This document shows, one piece after another, positions 16,139-25,880 of a stretch of 64,000 nucleotides of DNA. Position 1 is the first letter of the stretch. The number at the start of each line of letters is the position of its first letter. The stretch is from positions 1 through 64,000 of the forward strand of contig JADJQF010000011.1 of the NCBI GenBank assembly GCA_016712885.1. The letters run 5' to 3'. The position numbers and the translations under genes were made by a program. Under the pieces are notes generated by a model. It searched no databases. It was not told the DNA's origin and saw only the letters and a list, made by a program, of their open reading frames with translations. This stretch comes from Candidatus Flexicrinis proximus (GTDB lineage Bacteria; Chloroflexota; Anaerolineae; Aggregatilineales; Phototrophicaceae).

Positions 16139-17902
16139 CTATTCTTCCGGCAGGCGGAAATCCTTCATGAACGTCCAGATCTCCTCACCGAGATTGATGT
16201 CCATGTTAACCTTGCCGGCGATTTCGTGCCGCAGGTTGTCGACGCCTGGCCAGCCGTGACCGCCGCCCATTACCGCGAAAAAACGGATGGGCATCTCGCT
16301 TGCGCAGTCGCCAAAGTCAAACTGGACGACAGATGTCTGGTCGTCAGACGGCGGGATGTCGGTGCGCTGCGCGCCCGCTTCCACACAGCCGTTGCGCGCC
16401 GCCCAAAAGCTGACGGACTGCAGCACCGTGCGGGTCACGGCCAGCGTCCCCGGCTGCGGCATGTGGGTGATCCCTTCCCACGAGATGCTGATGTCTTCCG
16501 TGCCGTGCTCGACCAGCAGGGGTCGCGGGGGAGCGGCCAGACACATCAACTCCATTTCAGGGTACATCAGGGCGCCTGCCACCGCGTAGCCGGCAAACCG
16601 GTTCGGCGTGGGGTTGCAGGCCATCCGGTAGGTCATGAATCCGCCGTTGCTGAAGCCGGTCAGATAGACCCGCGACAGGTCGATATTCAGGTCGATCGCC
16701 AGATCGTCCACCAGCGCATTCAGGAATGCGACATCGTCGGGCGTGTTGAACATTTCACCCTGCATGATCCCGCCGAGGTAATTCCACTGGTTGTCGACGC
16801 CATCGGGGAAAACTACGATGAACCCGTGTTCCTCAGCGACCCGCGAAAGATCAGTAATGGTCGCGAAACCCGCTCCCGAGTCGGGGCGTCCGTGCAGCGC
16901 AAACAGGACTGGCATCGGCTCCTGACCGGTGTAGCCGGTCGGCACATACGCCAGAAACGTGCGCGGCGTCATGATCAGTTCGACCGGTTCGGTGATCTCG
17001 ACCGGCAGCGCGTCGCCGATCAGCGCGGCAAGCAGCGCGCCGCCATCGTTTTCGGGCGCCGTATTGGTCGTGGCCTGATAGGCGCCGCTGCGTGGCCAGT
17101 CGTGGGCCAGGTCGGACAGCAGCATCGCGGCGACCGTGGCATCTCCAGCGCAGTTCTGAAAGACCGACGTGAGTCCGATCTGTTCGGGAGCAGCTTCGCA
17201 GTCTGCCTGGGCCGCCCAGAACTGAGCCGTCTCATAGAATCCAAAGCGGCGGATCAGGCTGCCGTCCGGCTGCGGAAAGTCGGCCAATTCCTCTCCGGTG
17301 GGCTTATAGACCCGGTCAAAGACGCCGTAGACGAGCAGGATATCAGACTGGATGACTTGTTCGCCGCATTGATCGGCGTTGTATGACCAGCCAACCGCGC
17401 TGACCAGCATCACCGAGGAGATCGCCAGGTCGCTTTCGCACAGCAGCCGCTCGACCATACTGCCGCCGGTGTCGAAGCCGACCAGCGAGAGGTGACTCAC
17501 CTCGTGATCGGCGCTTACGGCGGAGACGAGCTGTTCGATGAAAGCCGTATCATCCTGCGGATTGTTGCCTACGCGCGGCAGCCCTAACTCGCGGCCGCCG
17601 TCTTCCCAGCTGTATTCATAGGCCTGGGGATAGGCGACCATCCAGCCGTTTTCGGCGGCATGTCGGCTGAGCTGAGTTGTAGCCTCGAAAGCCTTACCGG
17701 ACGAAAAGCGGCCGTGCAGAGCGACCACCAGTGGAGCCGGCCCATCCAGCGTTTCCGGGACGTAAATCGAGTAGATGCGCTCAACGCCGTTCACTTCAAG
17801 GGTCCGGCGCTCGCTGACTGCAAACGTGGAAAGAGGCTCCTGCGCGAAGGATAATCCTGCGCCCAGTAAGACGAAAGCAAGGACGATCAAGTACCGGCGC
17901 AT
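16139..17902 (-). CDS. Secreted double-domain esterase with an inactive first domain
   Basis: The 587-residue protein has a signal peptide (4-20) and two tandem copies of the same hydrolase domain. Copy 2 (about 290-585) is complete: HGRPDSGAGF, nucleophile Ser418 in TGFSNGGFMTYRMAC, and His in GGGHGWPGVDN. Copy 1 (about 25-265) keeps VALHGRFSSGKAFE and a terminal LAHDWPRSG, but its elbow reads GFDTGG, with Asp144 in place of the serine. The first domain should therefore be catalytically dead and may serve for substrate binding or folding. The single-domain paralogue lies 115 bases downstream on the same strand, so the set likely arose by duplication and fusion. Confidence 0.85.
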   Translation of the reverse strand: MRRYLIVLAFVLLGAGLSFAQEPLSTFAVSERRTLEVNGVERIYSIYVPETLDGPAPLVVALHGRFSSGKAFEATTQLSRHAAENGWMVAYPQAYEYSWEDGGRELGLPRVGNNPQDDTAFIEQLVSAVSADHEVSHLSLVGFDTGGSMVERLLCESDLAISSVMLVSAVGWSYNADQCGEQVIQSDILLVYGVFDRVYKPTGEELADFPQPDGSLIRRFGFYETAQFWAAQADCEAAPEQIGLTSVFQNCAGDATVAAMLLSDLAHDWPRSGAYQATTNTAPENDGGALLAALIGDALPVEITEPVELIMTPRTFLAYVPTGYTGQEPMPVLFALHGRPDSGAGFATITDLSRVAEEHGFIVVFPDGVDNQWNYLGGIMQGEMFNTPDDVAFLNALVDDLAIDLNIDLSRVYLTGFSNGGFMTYRMACNPTPNRFAGYAVAGALMYPEMELMCLAAPPRPLLVEHGTEDISISWEGITHMPQPGTLAVTRTVLQSVSFWAARNGCVEAGAQRTDIPPSDDQTSVVQFDFGDCASEMPIRFFAVMGGGHGWPGVDNLRHEIAGKVNMDINLGEEIWTFMKDFRLPEE

Positions 17903-18013
17903 GAGGTCACCCCTGACTGCTGTTCGTGCTCGGAAAGCAGATTATAGGGGTTGCCGTAGGCTCTAACTGAAACCTGACATGAGTCTCAATCCAAACTGGT
18001 ACAGAAGGATGCG

Positions 18014-18427
18014 CTACCCTTTCAAGGTGGGCAGGCGGAGGACGACAAAGGCCTGGATCAGCGCCGTGATAGCCAGTACGCTGCGTCCACCCGTACTCTT
18101 GACGGCAAACAGGGCCAGCGCCAGCAGCATCAGCCAGCAGGCGATGATCGAGATCGCTTTGATTCTCGCCGGCAGCCCGCGTCCCTGCATCAGGCTGTGG
18201 AAGTGTTTGCCGACGAATTTGCGCGTCATCAGCCAGCGGTACCAGCGCTCGGATGCGCGGCCAAAACACAGCGCCGCGATAATCATGAAGATGGTGGTCG
18301 GCATGCCAGGCACGACCGTTCCGATCAGGCCGAGGCCGACGGATGCGAAACCAGCACCGATCAGGAGCCAGCGCACCGGCGCGGCAAGCGGAGCGATATA
18401 GAGTTCGTTCGGAGTAACGTCGGTCAT
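18014..18427 (-). CDS. DUF454 (YbaN-like) inner membrane protein
   Basis: The 137-residue protein has about four hydrophobic segments. The family signature is clear: LLIGAGFASVGLGLIGTVVP, then GMPTTIFMIIAALCFGRASE and RWYRWLMTRKFVGKHF. DUF454 proteins have no proven function, but are often found near haem or iron genes. Here the ATG overlaps the hemH stop by one base (TGATG), so the two are translationally coupled and probably functionally linked. Confidence 0.85.
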   Translation of the reverse strand: MTDVTPNELYIAPLAAPVRWLLIGAGFASVGLGLIGTVVPGMPTTIFMIIAALCFGRASERWYRWLMTRKFVGKHFHSLMQGRGLPARIKAISIIACWLMLLALALFAVKSTGGRSVLAITALIQAFVVLRLPTLKG

Positions 18428-19416
18428 CAGGATCTCCAGCTATTGTCGACAATTAGTTCAGCCAGCGCGTCCAGCCAATCCGGGTTGGCGTTCAGGCAGG
18501 CGGCGAGGTGGAAGTTGTGCTCGTGTCCGCCCGCCTGTACAAAGGCTTCGCGCCCTTCGTTGCCCAGTTCATCCAGCGTTTCCAGGCAGTCGGTGGTAAA
18601 TCCAGGCGAGAACACCAGGACTCGGCCATCGTTCGCTCTTGCGAGCTTTTCGATCACCTGATCGGTATACGGCTGGAGCCAGGCTTCGGGGCCAAAGCGC
18701 GATTGAAAAGCGATCTGCCACTGGTCGTCGCGCCAGTGCATGGCGTCCGCCAGCAGCCGCGCCGTCCGCTCACACTGCGCGCGGTAGGGATCTCCCGTGT
18801 GGACGTAGCGCGCCGGTATTCCGTGGAAGCTGATGACGAATACATCGGGCGGCGTTTCGCGGTCACGGATAGCCGCCAGCAGGTGGCGGCGCATCGAGGC
18901 GATATAGGCGGGATGATCGTAGAATGGCGCAATGAACCGCAGGGCCGGATAGGTGCGCTTTTTCGGTGTGCCGGCGGCACGGGTGACGGCGTCGTAAATC
19001 GGCGCGGTCGTGGTCGACGAATATTGCGGGTACATCGGCAGGACAACGATGCGGTCGATACCCTGAGCTTCCAGCGACGCAACCGCATGGGGGATGCCTG
19101 GAGTGCCGTAGGTCATGCCGAGGACGACCCTGTAACGGTCGCCGAGCCGTGCCTGTAGCCCGGCCACCTGCGCATCGGAGTGGACGCGCAGGGGCGAACC
19201 TTCGGGCATCCAGACGCGCTGGTAAAGCCGCGCAGACCGCTTTGGCCGCGTCCGCAGAATAGCGCCGTGAAGTACTACCTGCCAGAGCCACGAGGGATAG
19301 TCGATCACCCGGCGATCGCTGAGGAACTGGCGAAGATACGGGCGCAGCGCGGCAGCAGTAGGAGCATCTGGCGTGCCGAGCTGCGCGACTATCACGCCGA
19401 TTTGCTGTGAATTCAT
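18427..19416 (-). CDS. hemH: Ferrochelatase
   Basis: The 329-residue enzyme inserts iron into a porphyrin in the last or near-last step of haem synthesis. The catalytic His198 is in VISFHGIPARYV and the metal-side Glu279 in TTDCLETLDELGNEG. The N-terminal VIVAQLGTPDAPTAAALRPY and YLRQFLSDRRVIDYP segments are typical of the proteobacterial-type chelatase. It is soluble, with no C-terminal membrane tail. Whether the substrate is protoporphyrin or coproporphyrin cannot be told. The gene heads a two-gene unit with the DUF454 protein; no other haem genes are in the window. Confidence 0.95.
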   Translation of the reverse strand: MNSQQIGVIVAQLGTPDAPTAAALRPYLRQFLSDRRVIDYPSWLWQVVLHGAILRTRPKRSARLYQRVWMPEGSPLRVHSDAQVAGLQARLGDRYRVVLGMTYGTPGIPHAVASLEAQGIDRIVVLPMYPQYSSTTTAPIYDAVTRAAGTPKKRTYPALRFIAPFYDHPAYIASMRRHLLAAIRDRETPPDVFVISFHGIPARYVHTGDPYRAQCERTARLLADAMHWRDDQWQIAFQSRFGPEAWLQPYTDQVIEKLARANDGRVLVFSPGFTTDCLETLDELGNEGREAFVQAGGHEHNFHLAACLNANPDWLDALAELIVDNSWRS

Positions 19417-19601
19417 AAGCCTGCAATCAAGCGGAAAGTTCAGAACCCCGCAGATTATATCTGGTGAATCTCAATAATCTATAGAGATTTATGTAGATTT
19501 CATTAGCTTTAGCGGGCGACGAATTGTGGGCAGCAATCAGGCGCGTCAGGAGTGACGACGCGGCCGAAACGCTGTTCGCGCTGGAATCCCGGTTGCGGGT
19601 C

Positions 19602-21395
19602 TCACCCGGAAGCCGCGCCCTGCTCTGTGGGCGCAACGACTTTGGCGCGCAGCGGGATGCGCATTGTGAAGTCGCTGCCCTTGCCCGGAACGCTGTGCGC
19701 GCCGACCGTGCCGCCGTGCAGCTCGACGACCTTCTTGACGATCGCCAGCCCGATACCTGCACCGCTGCCATCCTGCATGCGCGTCCGGTTGAGTTTGGTG
19801 AAGCGGTCGAAGATCGCTTCCAGGGCTTCCGGCGCGATTCCCCCGCCGTTATCGCTGACCGTCACCTCGATGGTGTCTTCGACCTGCGCGGCTTTCAGAG
19901 TGATCAGGCCACCTTCAGGGGTATAGAGCGCGGCATTCAGGAGCAGCTGCTGAAGCGCGGAGCGCAGCAGATAAAAGTCGGCATACAGGGTGACCGGGTT
20001 CGACTTGTCGAATTCGCGGATTAGCCGGTGACTGCGCCGGTCGATGAGTTCGCGCACCGCATTCGGCAGCGTTTCGAGCCAGTCGCGGACGGTAAACTCG
20101 GACAGGCTCAGGGTGGTGCGGACGTCCAGATCGGCCAGCAGTTGGAGCGTGTCGATGATCTGGGTCATGTGCGAAGTGGACACTTCAATCTGCGCCAGTT
20201 TTTCTTTGCGCTGCTGCGGGCTGGCCGCATTCTGTGCCGCATAAACCGACGACGAGATCATGGTCAGCGGTGCGCGCAGCTCGTTGCTGGTGTCGCGGAT
20301 CACGCCGGCAAGCAGGTGGATTCGCTCCTTTTCGAGCCGCAGCACCAGCGCGCGTTCCTCGGCTATCCGGCGTTCGGTGATGTCGCGGATGACCAGTACA
20401 TTGCCGGCATGCTCCCCCTGATTGAGGATCGGGGACATATCAAAGTCGAAAACTCGGTCTTTGTCGGTGACTTCGACGTGGTGGAGTTCCGAGACGCCGC
20501 GAAAACGCTCGATCAGGTCGGGCCGGGCGGCAAACGCCTCCTGCGAGACCTTTCCGACCAGGTCGCTGCTCGATGCGCCGATGTAACGCTCGGCGGCCGG
20601 GTTCATCGCGGAGATTCGGTGCTTGGCATCGAAAACGATCACGCCGTCCTGCATGCTCTGGTATACCGCCTGCAGGGCGAGCGGGACTCGGTCGAGGAAG
20701 CCCTGGCGCCGCAGCGCGGCCAGGAAGAATACTCCGGCGATCACAAAGCCTACGTTAGTCAGGTTCGGGATATAGCGGCCGAGAGACAGGATTGCAAACG
20801 GCATGTTCGAGCCGACCATGATCGTCCAGCCAATGATCAGCAGCAGCGTCTGCGAGCGCATCGGCCGCAGCGAGGTCAGCATCGAGCGTAAGAGCATGCC
20901 GAGGATCGCGATGAAGCAGCCGTACCCGTAGATCAGGTTCACGCGCCACAGCGGGCCGTACACCTGAACTTCGGTACGGATGCCGGTTTCCTCGGTCAGC
21001 CCCCAGCTTGTAAAGAACAGGCCGTCGTGGGTCCAGAGTAGGATGCTCAGGATCAGCGGCACCACAAACAGCGGCCACGAACGCGAGGCGCGCGCCCAGC
21101 GCGAGAAGCCTATGTAATCCAGCACAAAGACCGTTGCGAACGGCGGGATGAAACTCAGGAACACGATCCTCAGGCGCGCCCATAGGTAGGCGTTTTCCGG
21201 GTCAGCCAATAAGAACATTGTACGGTTCGTGCTGGCCAGCATGACCATCACCATCGCCAGCGCGAAGGGGATCGCCCCGGGCGACTCGCGCCGCGACCAC
21301 GCCGCTGTACTCAGCATGGCGGCCATGACAATGCTAAAGAGGAGGGTGATCAAGTAGGTGACGATAGCAGGCTGCATTGATGGGGTATGCCACAT
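19602..21395 (-). CDS. 7TM-PAS sensor histidine kinase lacking the phospho-acceptor His
   Basis: This 597-residue protein has seven or eight N-terminal helices of the 7TM histidine-kinase sensor type (about 10-235) and a PAS domain (about 245-355) ending LVIRDITERR. These are followed by a HisKA-like region and an HATPase domain with N-box LLNAALYTPEGG, DNGGGIAPE and GSGAGIGLAIVKK. In the H-box the motif reads TSNELRAPLT: residue 371 is Asn (AAC) where kinases have His. ATP binding looks intact, but autophosphorylation on the usual residue is impossible. No response regulator gene adjoins. It could act as a regulatory partner for another kinase. The start codon is uncertain (21395 or 21377). 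Confidence 0.85.
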   Translation of the reverse strand: MWHTPSMQPAIVTYLITLLFSIVMAAMLSTAAWSRRESPGAIPFALAMVMVMLASTNRTMFLLADPENAYLWARLRIVFLSFIPPFATVFVLDYIGFSRWARASRSWPLFVVPLILSILLWTHDGLFFTSWGLTEETGIRTEVQVYGPLWRVNLIYGYGCFIAILGMLLRSMLTSLRPMRSQTLLLIIGWTIMVGSNMPFAILSLGRYIPNLTNVGFVIAGVFFLAALRRQGFLDRVPLALQAVYQSMQDGVIVFDAKHRISAMNPAAERYIGASSSDLVGKVSQEAFAARPDLIERFRGVSELHHVEVTDKDRVFDFDMSPILNQGEHAGNVLVIRDITERRIAEERALVLRLEKERIHLLAGVIRDTSNELRAPLTMISSSVYAAQNAASPQQRKEKLAQIEVSTSHMTQIIDTLQLLADLDVRTTLSLSEFTVRDWLETLPNAVRELIDRRSHRLIREFDKSNPVTLYADFYLLRSALQQLLLNAALYTPEGGLITLKAAQVEDTIEVTVSDNGGGIAPEALEAIFDRFTKLNRTRMQDGSGAGIGLAIVKKVVELHGGTVGAHSVPGKGSDFTMRIPLRAKVVAPTEQGAASG

Positions 21396-21517
21396 TCTTC
21401 TTGTCGGACCTCATTGTACTGAAATGAGATAACCGCAACCAGCGCAAAGCCTCATCGGGGTACGGCGGCGCTGCGGTACAATAAGGTGACAGTGGGCTAG
21501 CGGAAAACGAGTGGTAA

Positions 21518-23659
21518 ATGCCAATTCTCTCAACACCCCAGACCTGGATCCTGAAAACCGCCCATACGGCCTATGCCCTGGGTCTCAACAGCTTCGGCAC
21601 GCTGGTTCACCGCTACTGGGGACCGCGGTTGGACTCCCCTGATGATTACCGGCCGGCCCAGGACTACATCGGGTGGTCCAGCTTCAACGGTCCCGGTCAG
21701 CTGAATGCGGCCGAATTTCCGGCCTATGCGGGTGCAAGCTATGTTGAGCCGTGCCTGAAAATCACCCAGCCGGACGGCACGCGCGACACCGTTCTGCGCT
21801 TTTCTTCGGCGCATGTGGACGGCGACAGCCTGAAGCTGACGCTGCAGGACGCAGACTATCCTTTGACAGTGACGCTGCATTACCGTGTCCACGCCCAATA
21901 CGACCTGGTCGAACGCTGGACGGAAGTCCGCAACGACGGCGACGGGGCGGTGTCGCTGGAACGGGTGCTGTCGGCCAGCTGGAATATGCCCCACGGCGGA
22001 CAGTACCGTCTGCGCCACATGACCGGCAAGTGGTTTGATGAGTGGACTCCGCAGTGTGAGCCGCTGACGTCGGGCGTAAAGGTGCTCGAAAGCCGGCGCC
22101 TGACCACCAGCCATAACCACAACCCATTCTGGACGCTGGACTCCGATGCAAGCGAAGAACACGGGGATGTGTGGTTCGGGACGCTGGCCTGGTCCGGAAA
22201 CTGGACGCTGAAGGCCGAAGTCACCGATTTCCATGCGACGCGGATCCTGACGGGTCTGAACGACTACGACTTCACCTGGCGGCTCAACCCAGGCGAGACC
22301 TTCACCACGCCCTCGGCGCTGGCGGGATATTCGTCTGGTGGATACGGCGCGGCCAGCCGGATTCTGCATGACTATGTGCGCGAGACGCTGCTGCCGCATC
22401 CCGGCGCCGTGCGAAAAGTGATCTTCAATAGCTGGGAGGTCTCGACCTTCCATGTCGATGAGGCGTCTCAGATGCGCTTCGCGGAAATCGCGGCTGGGCT
22501 GGGCGTCGAGCTGTTCGTGATGGACGATGGCTGGTTCAAGGGGCGTAATAAGGACGACGCCGGCCTGGGCGACTGGGTGCCTGATCCCACCAAGTTCCCC
22601 AATGGCCTGCAGCCGCTTGCGGCGCACATCAAGTCGCTGGGCATGGAATTCGGGTTATGGATCGAGCCGGAAATGGTCAACCCGGACAGCGATTTATACC
22701 GTCGGTCTCCCGATTGGGTCATCCACTTTCCAACCCGTGAACGCACGGAAATGCGCCAACAATTGATCCTCAACCTTGGAAGGACGGACGTGCAGGACTA
22801 TCTGATCGACTCGATCAGTGCGATCCTGAGCACGGTCGAAATCTCGTTCATCAAGTGGGATATGAACCGCAACGTCAGCGAACCGGGCTGGCCGGATGCC
22901 CCCGGTGACCCCCGTGAGCTTTGGGTGCGCTACGTGCAAGGGCTGTACCGCGTGTGGGGGACGCTGCGCGAACGCTTCCCACAGGTGATCTGGCAGTCGT
23001 GTTCCGGCGGCGGCGGCCGCGCGGATTTCGGCATTCTGAAATATGCCGATCAGATATGGATCAGCGACAATACCATCCCCACACGCCGCCTGCCGATGCA
23101 GCTTGCCTACCTGAGCGCCTTTCCGGCTGCGACCATGGAGGCATGGGTGACCGATACGGGCGACCCGTATGTGTCGCTGGCCTTCCGGATGCACGTGAGT
23201 ATGTTTGGGGCGCTGGGGATTGGCGCCAACATCACCAAGTGGGACGCGGCCGAGAAGGACGTTGCGCAGGTCTTGATTTCGCAGTACAAGGATTTCCGGC
23301 ATATCCTGCATCAGGGGGACCTGTACCGCCTTGACACGCCCGCTGGCTACACTGCGGTACAGGTGGTGAGCAAAGACCGTCGCGAGTCGGTGGTTTTTGC
23401 TTTTCGGACGCACATCCCTGACCCGGCCCACCCGCTGAACCTGCGGCTGCGCGGCCTCCATCCGGCGGCAAACTACACGCTGAATACGCTGGAAATCCCG
23501 GTCGAAGACGGCTCACATGCCGGGCACGGCTTTCCGTTCGGTCTGGTTGCCGACCAGACCGAGGGCAAACGGTCGGGCGCGGCCTGGATGAGTCCCGGCG
23601 CCCTCCCGGTCTACCTTGCCAACTTCGACAGCCGGGTGATGGTGCTGCAACAAGTGTAA
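21518..23659 (+). CDS. GH36 alpha-galactosidase
   Basis: The 713-residue cytoplasmic enzyme has the three GH36 parts: an N-terminal beta-sandwich (1-310), a TIM barrel (320-620) and a C-terminal sheet. The catalytic nucleophile is Asp448 in FIKWDMNR, and the acid/base is Asp517 in WISDNT. The GLWIEPEMVNPDSDLYR and QSCSGGGGRADFGIL segments are characteristic of GH36 enzymes hydrolysing raffinose, stachyose and melibiose. Lack of a signal peptide implies the oligosaccharide is imported first. The next gene on the same strand, nagA, starts about 80 bases on, so the two may be co-transcribed. Confidence 0.93.
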   Translation: MPILSTPQTWILKTAHTAYALGLNSFGTLVHRYWGPRLDSPDDYRPAQDYIGWSSFNGPGQLNAAEFPAYAGASYVEPCLKITQPDGTRDTVLRFSSAHVDGDSLKLTLQDADYPLTVTLHYRVHAQYDLVERWTEVRNDGDGAVSLERVLSASWNMPHGGQYRLRHMTGKWFDEWTPQCEPLTSGVKVLESRRLTTSHNHNPFWTLDSDASEEHGDVWFGTLAWSGNWTLKAEVTDFHATRILTGLNDYDFTWRLNPGETFTTPSALAGYSSGGYGAASRILHDYVRETLLPHPGAVRKVIFNSWEVSTFHVDEASQMRFAEIAAGLGVELFVMDDGWFKGRNKDDAGLGDWVPDPTKFPNGLQPLAAHIKSLGMEFGLWIEPEMVNPDSDLYRRSPDWVIHFPTRERTEMRQQLILNLGRTDVQDYLIDSISAILSTVEISFIKWDMNRNVSEPGWPDAPGDPRELWVRYVQGLYRVWGTLRERFPQVIWQSCSGGGGRADFGILKYADQIWISDNTIPTRRLPMQLAYLSAFPAATMEAWVTDTGDPYVSLAFRMHVSMFGALGIGANITKWDAAEKDVAQVLISQYKDFRHILHQGDLYRLDTPAGYTAVQVVSKDRRESVVFAFRTHIPDPAHPLNLRLRGLHPAANYTLNTLEIPVEDGSHAGHGFPFGLVADQTEGKRSGAAWMSPGALPVYLANFDSRVMVLQQV

Positions 23660-23740
23660 CTTTGGCGCGACTTTAACTTGACTTCGCGGTTTTGCGACCT
23701 ATAGTTGACTGACTTCAGCTTTCCGGCACGCGGCGAATCC

Positions 23741-24925
23741 ATGTCCACTCCATCACTCCTGATCGCTAACGCAGAGTTGGTACTGCCCGACGACACCTGC
23801 AAGACAGGCTGGCTTCAGACGGAAGGCCGCGCGATTCATCGTATCGGTTTCGGCGCTGTGCCGGAACCCGCCGCGGGACAGACACTTATCGACGCCAGCG
23901 GGCTGATCCTGATGCCTGGGCTGATCGATATGCATCTTCACGGCATGCGCGGCGCGGATGCGATGGACGCCGTACCCGAGGCGCTCCATTCGATTTCCAG
24001 GGCGCTGGTCCGGCACGGGGTGACCGGCTGGCTCCCGACGACCTGGACCGCGCTGCACATGACAATCGTGACGGCGCTGGAAACCATCGCGGCCTGCATG
24101 GGGCCTTCGGCGACTGGCGCGACCATTCTGGGCGCGCACATGGAAGGGCCGTATCTCAATATCGCCCGCTGCGGCTATCAGAATGTGCAGTTCATCCGGC
24201 GGGCACGCGCCGACGAGAGCCGCGAGCTGTTCGAGACCGGAGCCGTCAGACTCATCTCGCTGGCACCGGAGTTCGCCGAGAACCAGGCGCTGATCGCCGA
24301 TGCGCTGCGCCAGGGGATCATTGTGTCTGCCGCCCATACCGACGCGACCTATGAGCAAATGACCGACGCGTTCAGGCGCGGCGTCCGGCGCGTGACTCAC
24401 CTCTTTAACGCGATGAGCGGCCTGAACCACCGCGCACCGGGAGCGGTCGGTGCGGCGCTCACGACGCCGGGGATTATCTGTGAGGCGATTGCCGACGGGC
24501 ATCACGTCCACGCCGGCGCGCTGCGCCTGCTGCACCAGGTCAAAGGCTCCGATCACGTGACGCTGATCAGCGATTGCCACCGCCCGGCTGGGCTGCCGGA
24601 TGGAACCTATCAGGTCAGCGGGCGCATGGCGGTCATGTCCGAGGGAATACTGCGCCGTCCCGATGGCCGTCTGGCCGGCAGCACCATTACGCTCAACAAG
24701 GCGCTGCGGCATTACATGGACGCGACCGACGCGCCGCTTGAGCAGGTATGGCGCACGGCAACGCTTAACCCCGCCCGTGAACTGGGCATCGACGCGCAGG
24801 TCGGCAGCCTGACCGTGGGCAAAGACGCCGATCTGGTGCTGTTCGACACGCAGATGACCGCCCATCTCACTATCACGCGCGGCAGCATCGTCTATCACGC
24901 GCCGGAGTCGCCGGTCACCTTCTGA
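23741..24925 (+). CDS. nagA: N-acetylglucosamine-6-phosphate deacetylase
   Basis: The 394-residue amidohydrolase removes the acetyl group from GlcNAc-6-phosphate, feeding amino sugars into glycolysis. Visible are GLIDMHLHGMRGADAMD (first metal site), GAHMEGPYLN with the metal-binding Glu, VSAAHTDATYEQM, THLFNAMSGLNHRAPG, and the catalytic Asp278 in LISDCHRPAG. The ATG at 23741 is favoured over a TTG at 23705; neither has a strong ribosome site. The usual SDAT motif is SDCH here, a mild departure. No nagB or PTS gene lies nearby, so the phosphorylated sugar source is not evident from the window. Confidence 0.9.
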   Translation: MSTPSLLIANAELVLPDDTCKTGWLQTEGRAIHRIGFGAVPEPAAGQTLIDASGLILMPGLIDMHLHGMRGADAMDAVPEALHSISRALVRHGVTGWLPTTWTALHMTIVTALETIAACMGPSATGATILGAHMEGPYLNIARCGYQNVQFIRRARADESRELFETGAVRLISLAPEFAENQALIADALRQGIIVSAAHTDATYEQMTDAFRRGVRRVTHLFNAMSGLNHRAPGAVGAALTTPGIICEAIADGHHVHAGALRLLHQVKGSDHVTLISDCHRPAGLPDGTYQVSGRMAVMSEGILRRPDGRLAGSTITLNKALRHYMDATDAPLEQVWRTATLNPARELGIDAQVGSLTVGKDADLVLFDTQMTAHLTITRGSIVYHAPESPVTF

Positions 24926-24988
24926 GCTGAGCATCTTGAAGGCCGACCGCGGCGCGGGCTGAATGCCCCTCGACCGCGCGCAGCACTC

Positions 24989-25693
24989 CTAGCGCAAATT
25001 CTGCCGATTCTCGACAGGCGCGACAGCCGCGGGGAGCGCGAAGAACGACTCCTCGAGCGGCATATTGGCCGAGAGTGCGCGCCACGCGAAGGTCTCGTTG
25101 TGCGCGCCGTCGTTGGCAACCTCGACCGAATAGTGTGAAAACATGACGCCGTTGACCAGCCGGTAATCGGTATACAACGTGGTGGTCAGCGACGGGTCTT
25201 TGGCATGCACGGGCCGGACCGAGTCGGTCGCGGCGATCATATACGACTCTTTATGCAGGTAATGATTGATGATGTTTCCGTCCCTGAGGACAACCCGCAG
25301 CCCATATACCGGCAGTCCGGCGACCACGCACTCCCCCAACGGCTGAACCGTGTGACCTTTCTCCGCCGCCTGGATCAGCGGACCGTCAAATTCCGAGGCG
25401 CGGCGCAGCGCATCGCTCGCCAGTCCATCCACGTAAACAGCGCTGGTGCCTGCTGACGGAAAGTGTTCCCACGCGCGCTGGCCGTCCCAGCCTTCGCAGC
25501 CGTCGCTCTCCGCGGTCCTGAAGTGGATCCGCAGCAGGTCGGGCCGTTTTCTCCACCCCTCGATCTCGACGACGGTGCCGCGCCGGTCGGTGACCGTGCC
25601 AGATTGGTGGAGCGTGGTGATTCTGAGTATCGCGCGCAGTCCGCCGCGCGCGTTGATGTGGCGTTCAAGCAGGGTATGGGCATCCAACGACAT
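24989..25693 (-). CDS. LolA-like (outer-membrane lipoprotein-sorting-like) protein
   Basis: The 234-residue protein begins directly with ERHINARGGLRAILRITTLH, the helix that precedes the sheet in many LolA-fold proteins of unknown role. TVTDRRGTVVEIEGWRKRPD, GWDGQRAWEHFP and a C-terminal MFSHYSVEVAND match the same pattern of an open beta-barrel binding a hydrophobic ligand. There is no signal peptide or membrane helix, which differs from true LolA. The ATG at 25693 has GGAAGGA about ten bases ahead; a longer frame to 25744 has none. It is a monocistronic gene, convergent with nagA. Family assignment is moderate and function unknown. Confidence 0.6.
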   Translation of the reverse strand: MSLDAHTLLERHINARGGLRAILRITTLHQSGTVTDRRGTVVEIEGWRKRPDLLRIHFRTAESDGCEGWDGQRAWEHFPSAGTSAVYVDGLASDALRRASEFDGPLIQAAEKGHTVQPLGECVVAGLPVYGLRVVLRDGNIINHYLHKESYMIAATDSVRPVHAKDPSLTTTLYTDYRLVNGVMFSHYSVEVANDGAHNETFAWRALSANMPLEESFFALPAAVAPVENRQNLR

Positions 25694-25880
25694 GCAGCAG
25701 TGTCCTTCCGCAACCTGTACGCTGCTAAGGATACGTGATCGCAAGCGGCTTGGTTCAATCTAGTTCGATTCCCAACCGAACCCTGATATTCCCAAAACAG
25801 CTGTCGATTTCGGAGCAGGATGTTCGTCGTTATAGTAGTGCGAGAAACACAACGGACAGATGAGACGGGGGATTTGACCA

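Noticed and set aside
15938..17386. 482-residue plus-strand frame across the esterase genes
   Set aside because: It covers the reverse of two clearly recognisable esterases and has no recognisable motif.
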